Shown here: piece by piece, positions 5,969-11,144 of the stretch
Layout of the letters: each line of letters opens with the position of its first letter
Numbering within the stretch: position 1 is the stretch's first letter
From: an uncultured Clostridium sp.
GTDB lineage: Bacteria > Bacillota > Clostridia > TANB77 > CAG-508
DNA: 11,144 bases
Direction of reading: 5' to 3'
Assembly (NCBI GenBank): GCA_950059165.1
Contig: CATLUC010000049.1
Coordinates: forward strand, 1 to 11,144
Program-made: the position numbers and the translations under genes
The notes under the pieces: generated by a model
Database searches by the model: none
The model's input: the letters and a program-made list of their open reading frames with translations, nothing else
What the model was told of the DNA's origin: nothing

Positions 5969-8437
5969 TTATTCTGTTTCTACACTTTCTTCTTGTTCTT
6001 CTTCGTTGTTTAGTGTTTCTACACTTACTACTTTTCCTCCGTCGTTTGTTCTCATTAATGTTACTCCTTGTGTTGACCTTCCAAGAACGCTTATGTCATC
6101 TACTTTTAGTCTTATTATTGTTCCTGTGTTTGTTACTAGCATAACGTCATCACCTTCTACTGCTATTCTTACTCCTACTAGTTTTCCTGTTTTTGCTGTG
6201 ATTTTGTATGTTATTACTCCTTTTCCTCCTCTGTTTTGTACTCTGTATTCTTCTAGTTCTGTTCTTTTTCCAAATCCGTTTTCTGTTATTGCAAGTAAGG
6301 TTGCTTTTCCTCCTGCTATTACTGATTCCATGCCTATTACTTCGTCATCTTCGTCTAACCTTATTCCTATTACTCCTTGTGCTACTCTACCTATTGGACG
6401 TACGTCTTTTTCGTCAAATGTTATGCACATTCCGTTTCTTGTAACTAACACAACATTGTCTTGTCCATCTGTTAGCCTTACATCTATTAGTTCGTCTTCT
6501 TCTTTTAATGTTATTCCTTGTAATCCTGTTTTTCTATTAGAGTCGTATTCTTTTAGGGCTGTTTTTTTGATTAGTCCGTTTTTGGTTGCCATTAGTAGGT
6601 ATTTTCCGTCTGCAAAGTTTTGTAATGGTATTACTGCTGAGACTTTTTCTCCTGCGTCTAGGCTAAGTAGGTTTACTATTGCTGTTCCTCTTGCTGTTCT
6701 TCCTGCTTCTGGTAATTCGTATCCTCTTAATCTGTATAGTTTTCCTTTGTTTGTAAAGAATAGGATTGTGTCATGTGTTGATGCTGTGAAGATTTGTTTT
6801 ACGAAGTCTTCTTCTCTTGTTGCCATTCCTGTTATTCCTTTTCCTCCTCTTTTTTGGCTTTTGTATGTGTCTATCGGCATTCTTTTTATGTATCCAAAGT
6901 GTGTTAGAGCTACTACACATTGTTCTTCTTTTATTAGGTCTTCTATGTCTATTTCTCCTTCTGCTGCTACTATTTTAGTTTTTCTTTCATCTCCAAATTT
7001 GTCTCTTATTTCTGTTAGTTCTTCTTTTATTATTTCAAATACTAGTCTTTCGCTATTTAGTATGTCTCTTAGATGTGCTATTAATTCCATTAATTGGTTG
7101 TATTCTTCTTCTATTTTTTCACGTTGTAAGCCTGATAGTGTTTTTAGCCTCATGTCTAGGATTGCTTGTGCTTGTATGTCTGTTAATCCAAATCTTTCCA
7201 TTAATCTTTCTTTTGGGTCGTCATATGATGCACGTATTATGTTTATTACTTCATCTATGTTGTCTAATGCTATTTTTAATCCTTCTAAGATGTGGGCTCT
7301 TGCTAATGCTTTGTCTAGTTCAAATTGTGTTCTTCTTAGGATTACGTCTTTTCTATGGTCTATATAACAGTCTATGCATTGGCGTAAGGTTAGGATTTTT
7401 GGCTCTCCATTTACTAATGCTAACATTATCATTCCAAATGTTGTTTGCATTTGTGTGTGTTTAAATAACTGGTTTAATACTACTTGTGGGTTTGCATCTC
7501 TTTTTAGTTCTATTACTACTCTTACTCTGTCTTTTCTGTCTGATTCGTCTCTACATTCTGATATTCCTTCTACTTTTCTTTCTTTTGATAGGTCTGAGAT
7601 ATTTTTGATTAGGTTTGCTTTGTTTACTTGGTATGGCAATGATGATACGATTATTCTTTGTTTTCCTCCACTCATTTCTTCGATTTCTGTTTCTGCTCTT
7701 AGGGTTATTTTTCCTTTTCCTGTTTTGTATGCTTGCTTTATTCCCTCTACCCCTAGGATTATACCTTCTGTTGGAAAGTCTGGTCCTTTTATTACTTGCA
7801 TTAGGTCTTCGTCTGTTACTTCGTCTTCATCAATTATTTTGATTATTCCATTTATTACTTCTGTTAGGTTGTGTGGTGGGATGTTTGTTGCCATTCCTAC
7901 TGCTATTCCTGATGAGCCATTTATTAGTAGTGATGGTATTTTGGCTGGCAATACTGTTGGTTCTTGTAGTCTGTCATCATAGTTTGGCATGAAGTCTACT
8001 GTGTTTTTTTCAATGTCTGTTAGCATGTGTTCTGAGATTTTTGCCATTCTTGCTTCTGTGTACCTCATTGCTGCTGCTCCGTCTCCGTCTATTGAACCGA
8101 AGTTTCCGTGTCCATCAATTAACATGTATCTCATTGAGAAGTCTTGGGCTAGTCTTACCATTGCATCATATACTGATGAGTCTCCATGTGGATGGTAACG
8201 TCCTAATACTGACCCTACTGTGTTGGCACATTTTCTGTATGGTTTGTCTGATGTTATTCCATCTTCGTGCATTGCGTATAGAATTCTTCTGTGTACTGGT
8301 TTTAGTCCGTCTCTTACGTCTGGAAGTGCTCTTGATACAATAACGCTCATGGCATAGTCTATGTAGGCTGTTCTCATTTCTTTTTCTATGTCTCTTTCTA
8401 TGATTTTTCCATCCATTCTTTGTGGTGTTTCTTCCAT
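5969..8437 (-). CDS. gyrA: DNA gyrase subunit A
   Basis: This is the DNA-breaking subunit of gyrase, which with GyrB introduces negative supercoils. It is 822 aa, full family length. The N-terminal breakage-reunion domain has the catalytic tyrosine in AAMRYTEAR (Tyr126). The quinolone-resistance region HPHGDSSVYDAMVRLAQ has Ser87 and Asp91, equivalent to E. coli Ser83 and Asp87, so it looks quinolone-sensitive. The C-terminal beta-pinwheel carries the GyrA box QKRGGKG (near residue 530), which separates it from ParC, and a second RGGKG nearer the end. The tail is acidic (NNEEEQEESVETE). ATG 8437 has AAGGAAGAG (8442-8450) upstream. gyrB is not adjacent. The gene faces the dnaD-dnaC pair and appears to lie on the lagging strand. 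It uses A- and C-ending codons, unlike the T/G-ending + strand genes, and contains no in-frame CGG. Confidence 0.98.
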   Translation of the reverse strand: MEETPQRMDGKIIERDIEKEMRTAYIDYAMSVIVSRALPDVRDGLKPVHRRILYAMHEDGITSDKPYRKCANTVGSVLGRYHPHGDSSVYDAMVRLAQDFSMRYMLIDGHGNFGSIDGDGAAAMRYTEARMAKISEHMLTDIEKNTVDFMPNYDDRLQEPTVLPAKIPSLLINGSSGIAVGMATNIPPHNLTEVINGIIKIIDEDEVTDEDLMQVIKGPDFPTEGIILGVEGIKQAYKTGKGKITLRAETEIEEMSGGKQRIIVSSLPYQVNKANLIKNISDLSKERKVEGISECRDESDRKDRVRVVIELKRDANPQVVLNQLFKHTQMQTTFGMIMLALVNGEPKILTLRQCIDCYIDHRKDVILRRTQFELDKALARAHILEGLKIALDNIDEVINIIRASYDDPKERLMERFGLTDIQAQAILDMRLKTLSGLQREKIEEEYNQLMELIAHLRDILNSERLVFEIIKEELTEIRDKFGDERKTKIVAAEGEIDIEDLIKEEQCVVALTHFGYIKRMPIDTYKSQKRGGKGITGMATREEDFVKQIFTASTHDTILFFTNKGKLYRLRGYELPEAGRTARGTAIVNLLSLDAGEKVSAVIPLQNFADGKYLLMATKNGLIKKTALKEYDSNRKTGLQGITLKEEDELIDVRLTDGQDNVVLVTRNGMCITFDEKDVRPIGRVAQGVIGIRLDEDDEVIGMESVIAGGKATLLAITENGFGKRTELEEYRVQNRGGKGVITYKITAKTGKLVGVRIAVEGDDVMLVTNTGTIIRLKVDDISVLGRSTQGVTLMRTNDGGKVVSVETLNNEEEQEESVETE

Positions 8438-8550
8438 TTTTCTCTTCCTTTCTGTTTTTATGATTTTTGTGTTTTTGTTTTCTTGTTTTTGGTACTTTGG
8501 TTTGTTGTGTTTTAGTTTTTTGCTCTTCCGTAAGTTTTTTCTTCTTTTGT

Positions 8551-8579
8551 ATTATACTAAATCATTTTTGTTTTTGCAA
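8551..8579 (-). promoter_or_regulatory. gyrA promoter
   Basis: Read on the - strand: TTGCAA (8579-8574), a 17-bp spacer, TATAAT (8556-8551). The start of transcription would be near 8544, giving a leader of about 105 nt rich in A and G. The match to the sigma-A consensus is good. Confidence 0.8.
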
Positions 8580-8823
8580 GTGATTTTTTCTTTATTGTTG
8601 GTTTTTGTGTTATTTATTTATTATTATAAATGTTTATTTAAGGAATAGTTCATAAGACCTTAATTATTCTATAATTTTAACTTTTTTGTCTTAGTTTATT
8701 CATGTTTCGAGTTTGTTTTGGCAATTTCTAAGTACAATGTATTTATATTATGGAAAAGTTAATTGTATATATAATTAAATATTTATACATATATTTGACT
8801 CTTTTTTGAAAATAAAACAAATT

Positions 8824-8873
8824 ATACCCCTTAATAAAGTATATATTTCTTTTTATTAATATTTAAGGGGTAT
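8824..8873 (-). terminator. Terminator after the 95-aa gene
   Basis: ATACCCCTTAA (8824-8834) and TTAAGGGGTAT (8863-8873) form an 11-bp stem around a 28-nt AT-rich loop. On the - strand it is followed by a U-rich run (AATTTGTTTTATTTT). It starts 22 nt after the stop of the 95-aa gene. The loop is long for a terminator. Confidence 0.5.
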
Positions 8874-8895
8874 GGTTCACTCTTTTATATCATTT

Positions 8896-9183
8896 TTAGC
8901 TTTTAAAGCAATTTATTATTAAGTTTACTCCATCTATAAATCCTTGTTTATAATATTCTCTATTGTATTGTGCTATTTTTATGCTGTAATTTTCTTCTAT
9001 CCTGTCAAATGCTTTTGTTAGAATTTCTGGATTTGGTACTTCTGATAATATTTTCTCTATGTTTATTTGTTTTATTTGGTCTTTTATTTTTTTGTTTGCT
9101 TGTTTTATTTTTTCATCTAGTATTTTTTCTTCTGCTTGGTATATTATTTCTAACATATCTTTATATTTTATGTTTTCTTCCAT
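8896..9183 (-). CDS. Small helical protein of unknown function (95 aa)
   Basis: This soluble, highly charged protein is almost wholly helical. Residues about 15-45 are a Lys/Glu-rich coiled-coil-like stretch (AEEKILDEKIKQANKKIKDQ), and the C-terminus is NREYYKQGFIDGVNLIINCF. The ending GFxDGVxLI resembles that of many small uncharacterised Bacillota proteins of about 90 aa (DUF6809-like), but I cannot assign the family firmly. ATG 9183 is well supported by two tandem GGGAGG sites (9189-9194 and 9197-9202). It is divergent from the Xre-type regulator across 428 bp, with a short inverted repeat just upstream (9207-9225), so it may be that regulator's target. Confidence 0.75.
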   Translation of the reverse strand: MEENIKYKDMLEIIYQAEEKILDEKIKQANKKIKDQIKQINIEKILSEVPNPEILTKAFDRIEENYSIKIAQYNREYYKQGFIDGVNLIINCFKS

Positions 9184-9206
9184 TTTTTCCTCCCTTCCTC
9201 CCTTAT

Positions 9207-9225
9207 TTTTAACTTGTAGTTAAAA
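9207..9225. promoter_or_regulatory. Candidate operator upstream of the 95-aa gene
   Basis: TTTTAAC (9207-9213), spacer TTGTA, GTTAAAA (9219-9225): a perfect 7-bp inverted repeat between the ribosome binding sites and the -10-like TATAAT of the 95-aa gene. Its size and position fit a dimeric Xre-type repressor site, but no second copy is seen near the regulator, and AT-rich inverted repeats of this size can arise by chance. Confidence 0.3.
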
Positions 9226-9557
9226 TATAAGAATTATAATTAAGCTTTTTCCACTTTTTAGGTTACCTCTCATAACTGGTTTTTGTTGATTATCTAAATT
9301 TATTTTGTATATGATGTTTTTCTTCTTTCTTATTTTGATTGTTTTTTTGTTTTTTATGCGATTTTTATTTATTTTTTTCTTTCATAATATACTATAAAAT
9401 CTTTTTTATTGAAAAGATAATTTTATTTTCTTTATCATTATATCTTATTGTAGAATTTTTATATTTTTTCTACATTTAATTTTGCTTAAATTATGCTGTA
9501 AGTTTATATTAATATTTTTATGCTTTTGGCATATTTTTTGTTTCTTCTTGTAGCATA

Positions 9558-9586
9558 TTATGTTATGTTACTCCTTGTTGTATAAT
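9558..9586 (+). promoter_or_regulatory. Probable promoter of the Xre-type regulator
   Basis: A consensus -10 TATAAT (9581-9586) lies 25 nt before the start codon, with only a weak -35 (TTATGT, 9558-9563) at 17 bp. The leader would be short, with GGAGG at 9601-9605 as the binding site. Confidence 0.5.
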
Positions 9587-9611
9587 AAATAAAATATGTT
9601 GGAGGTTTTTT

Positions 9612-9983
9612 ATGAACGATTATTTACCTAATAATATGCCTAATAATTTGATTGTTGGTGAAAGAATACGAGGAATACGTGAAGATTTAAAAATGAATCG
9701 AGAAAGGTTTTCTGAGATGATTGATATTTCTGATGTATTTTTAGGACAAATAGAAAGAGGTGAACGTTCTCTTAGTTTAAAAACTTTATATCGTATTGTT
9801 TCTTTTACTGGTTGTTCTACAGATTATATTTTGTTTGGTAATAAAAACAATAATTCTATAGTTGATAAAATTAACCGTATTTTAGCTAATAGTTCTGATA
9901 CTAATATTAAATATTTTTATGAACTAATTAATTGTTCTCACATGTTTTTTAAAGCTTATGGGGACAATTTGGACCAAAAATAA
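9612..9983 (+). CDS. Xre/Cro-type helix-turn-helix transcriptional regulator
   Basis: This 123-aa protein has an N-terminal HTH of the Xre class (about residues 14-75): GERIRGIREDLKMNRERFSE, then the recognition region ISDVFLGQIERGERSLSLKT and a closing LYRIVSFTGCSTDYILFG, a standard ending of this fold. The C-terminal 45 residues are helical and probably dimerise. GGAGG (9601-9605) precedes ATG 9612, and a strong terminator follows directly, so it is monocistronic. It uses A/T-ending codons, including CGA, and lacks the G-ending bias of the T4SS and replication genes, suggesting a recent or accessory origin. Such regulators often control prophages, mobile elements or sporulation. Its target is unknown; the divergent 95-aa gene is the nearest candidate. 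Confidence 0.9.
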   Translation: MNDYLPNNMPNNLIVGERIRGIREDLKMNRERFSEMIDISDVFLGQIERGERSLSLKTLYRIVSFTGCSTDYILFGNKNNNSIVDKINRILANSSDTNIKYFYELINCSHMFFKAYGDNLDQK

Positions 9984-10008
9984 CCTCATTTAAAATGAGG
10001 CTTTTTTT
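9984..10008. terminator. Intrinsic terminator after the regulator, possibly bidirectional
   Basis: CCTCATTT (9984-9991) pairs with AAATGAGG (9993-10000), followed by CTTTTTTTT. The stem directly abuts the regulator's stop codon. On the - strand it is followed by TTATTTTT, so it could also end transcripts from the 241-aa gene, whose stop is about 130 nt away. Confidence 0.85.
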
Positions 10009-10134
10009 TATTGCATTTTTTCTTGGTTTATTATTGTAATATAGCTTTTTTTGGTAATTTCCTTGTTATTTTCCTTTCTATGGTTTTTGTTATGAGTTTT
10101 ATTTTTAATATTTCATCTTTTTTAGGTTTTTATA

Positions 10135-10860
10135 TTATTTTAATTTTTCTGCTAGTTCTATTTGTTCTTGCATTAAATTAAAGTCTTGTCCATTATTTTT
10201 TATTAAATTGTGTAAAATTTCTATAGTCTTAATATCCTCAATTGTCTTTTCTATTGGTGCGATATTATTCATTTGTCGTTCTATCTTTTTATATTCTTTC
10301 TGCATTCCTTCAAAATCTTGATTATTGAAGTATTCTTTCCAATTAATAATATATTTATTAATATTTTCAAGTATTTCATATTGATTTTTAAATGTTTTTT
10401 CTATATTGTTTTCTACGTTGTTTAAAATAATATTTTTTCCTTGTTTAATTGTATTTGCTACAGTGTTATTAATTAGTCCTGCTTGTTTTACTTTGTTTAC
10501 AACTATATCTAATAAAGATGATATTCCATCTATTAAACCTCCAGATTGAACTGCACTTTGCATTTGTGAAACACTTTCAAAATTTCCTGTTACAATTCCA
10601 ATTGCACTTTTTCCTAAATCAATTGCATCTTCTACTGTTTTACTAATTCCCTCCTTTAAACCATATTTAAATAAGTTATCCTTTATATTTATAACTTGGT
10701 CCTCCACGAATGTTGGTAATGCTGCTCTTATTCCAATGTCTATTGCTGTATTAATTGTTTTTCCTAGTATTGTATCCAAAAAATTCTTTTGTGTTTTTTC
10801 ATTTACTAATTTATTTTCTAAATTAATAGAACTATTTTTTTCTAAATTATTAATTTCCAT
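10135..10860 (-). CDS. Uncharacterised helical protein with a glycine-rich amphipathic core (241 aa)
   Basis: I do not recognise the family. The N-terminal 25 residues are polar and Asn/Lys-rich. Residues about 30-150 hold alternating amphipathic and mildly hydrophobic helices (KTINTAIDIGIRAALPTFV, EDAIDLGKSAIGIVTG, GGLIDGISSLLDIVVNKV), with Gly/Ala/Ser-rich helices that could pack against or insert into a membrane but are too polar for ordinary transmembrane segments. The last 80 residues are charged and coiled-coil-like, with aromatic positions (YIINWKEYFNNQDFEGMQKE). There is no signal peptide. ATG 10860 follows GAAGGAAT. Codon use is very AT-rich with no in-frame CGG. It stands alone; upstream DNA to the window end shows no gene. 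A membrane-active or structural role is possible but unsupported. Confidence 0.8.
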   Translation of the reverse strand: MEINNLEKNSSINLENKLVNEKTQKNFLDTILGKTINTAIDIGIRAALPTFVEDQVINIKDNLFKYGLKEGISKTVEDAIDLGKSAIGIVTGNFESVSQMQSAVQSGGLIDGISSLLDIVVNKVKQAGLINNTVANTIKQGKNIILNNVENNIEKTFKNQYEILENINKYIINWKEYFNNQDFEGMQKEYKKIERQMNNIAPIEKTIEDIKTIEILHNLIKNNGQDFNLMQEQIELAEKLK

Positions 10861-11144
10861 ATAAATTCCTTCTTTCTTTTTTGTTTGATAGGTATATTTA
10901 AAAATTCTATTTTTAACATTATTATTTATAATTATTTTTATTATATATTTTTTTCTTTCGTTCTTTTTATCTATTATTTTTATTTAATTTATTAATTATA
11001 TTTATTGTTACTGTTTTGTAACAGTGAAGTTTTATTTTTGTATTTGCTTTTATAACTCTTATAGTTTTTATCTTTTAAATTTCTTTCCATTTTTTCTTTT
11101 TTTGTTGGTTTTTTCTTTTGTATATGTAAACTAGTTTCGTTAAT
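10861..11144. other. AT-rich intergenic end of the window with a small inverted repeat
   Basis: No gene is visible. The ribosome binding site of the 241-aa gene lies at the left end. ACTGTT (11010-11015) and AACAGT (11020-11025) form a 6-bp inverted repeat, overlapped by GTTAC/GTAAC (11007-11011 and 11018-11022). It may be an operator or a weak hairpin. No promoter is convincing. Confidence 0.4.

Larger units (their letters stand above)
8438..8895. other. Intergenic region upstream of gyrA
   Basis: These 458 bases hold no convincing gene. They contain the gyrA ribosome binding site, the gyrA promoter (8551-8579) with a leader of about 105 nt, then an AT-rich stretch (8640-8820) with no clear signal, and the terminator of the 95-aa gene (8824-8873). 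Open frames here on + are antisense or AT-rich chance frames. Confidence 0.6.
9184..9611. other. Divergent intergenic region between the 95-aa gene and the Xre-type regulator
   Basis: The region is AT-rich with no gene. It holds the tandem ribosome binding sites of the 95-aa gene, a 7-bp-armed inverted repeat (9207-9225), a -10-like TATAAT on the - strand (9238-9233) without a good -35, and the promoter and GGAGG site of the regulator. The middle (about 9290-9530) shows nothing I can assign. Confidence 0.5.

Noticed and set aside
6006..7367. Long + strand open frame (453 aa) opposite gyrA
   Set aside because: It is antisense to a certain gyrA, Ser/Pro/Phe-rich as expected for an antisense reading, and lacks a ribosome binding site and a recognisable domain.
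5969..8437. Topoisomerase IV ParC instead of GyrA
   Set aside because: The GyrA box QKRGGKG and the acidic C-terminal tail mark it as gyrase A.

Overview
Very AT-rich bacterial DNA with strong AGGAGG-type ribosome binding sites, TTG/ATG starts and Bacillota-type replication genes (a DnaD-like primosome protein, a DnaC/DnaI-like loader, GyrA). This points to a low-GC Bacillota, probably an uncultured gut clostridial or related lineage. The species cannot be told from the window. The + strand is T-rich throughout. Genes on + favour T- and G-ending codons, while gyrA on - favours A- and C-ending codons. This looks like strong replication-strand bias with + as the leading strand.

Layout. (1) 62-3627, + strand: part of a type IV secretion/conjugation operon: a small membrane peptide, a VirD4-type coupling ATPase, a VirB2/TrbC-like pilin, a VirB6/TrbL-like channel protein and a VirB3/PrgI-like protein. 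The VirB4 ATPase expected next is absent; a perfect 33-bp inverted repeat (3655-3744) follows instead. (2) 3769-5886, + strand: a clear promoter, a DnaD-like primosome protein and a DnaC-like helicase loader. (3) 5969-8437, - strand: complete gyrA, converging on the loader across a shared terminator, with its own promoter. (4) 8438-11144: a sparse accessory-looking stretch with a 95-aa helical protein (-), an Xre-type regulator (+) and an uncharacterised 241-aa protein (-).

The most interesting signal is a coincidence of two broken frames. The VirB6-like gene and the helicase loader are each intact except for one extra base. In both, the break lies at an in-frame CGG followed by T. In the loader, skipping the C and reading GGT as Gly restores the exact P-loop GNVGLGKT. 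I found no other in-frame CGG in any gene of the window, although other G-ending codons, including AGG, are common. This suggests that CGG may be unassigned or very poorly decoded in this organism and that CGG-T may be a +1 frameshift site. Mutation or sequencing error is the main alternative.

A second oddity is that the first two T4SS-region reading frames have near-consensus Shine-Dalgarno sequences but no ATG/GTG/TTG at the right distance. ATA and ATT lie at identical spacing.
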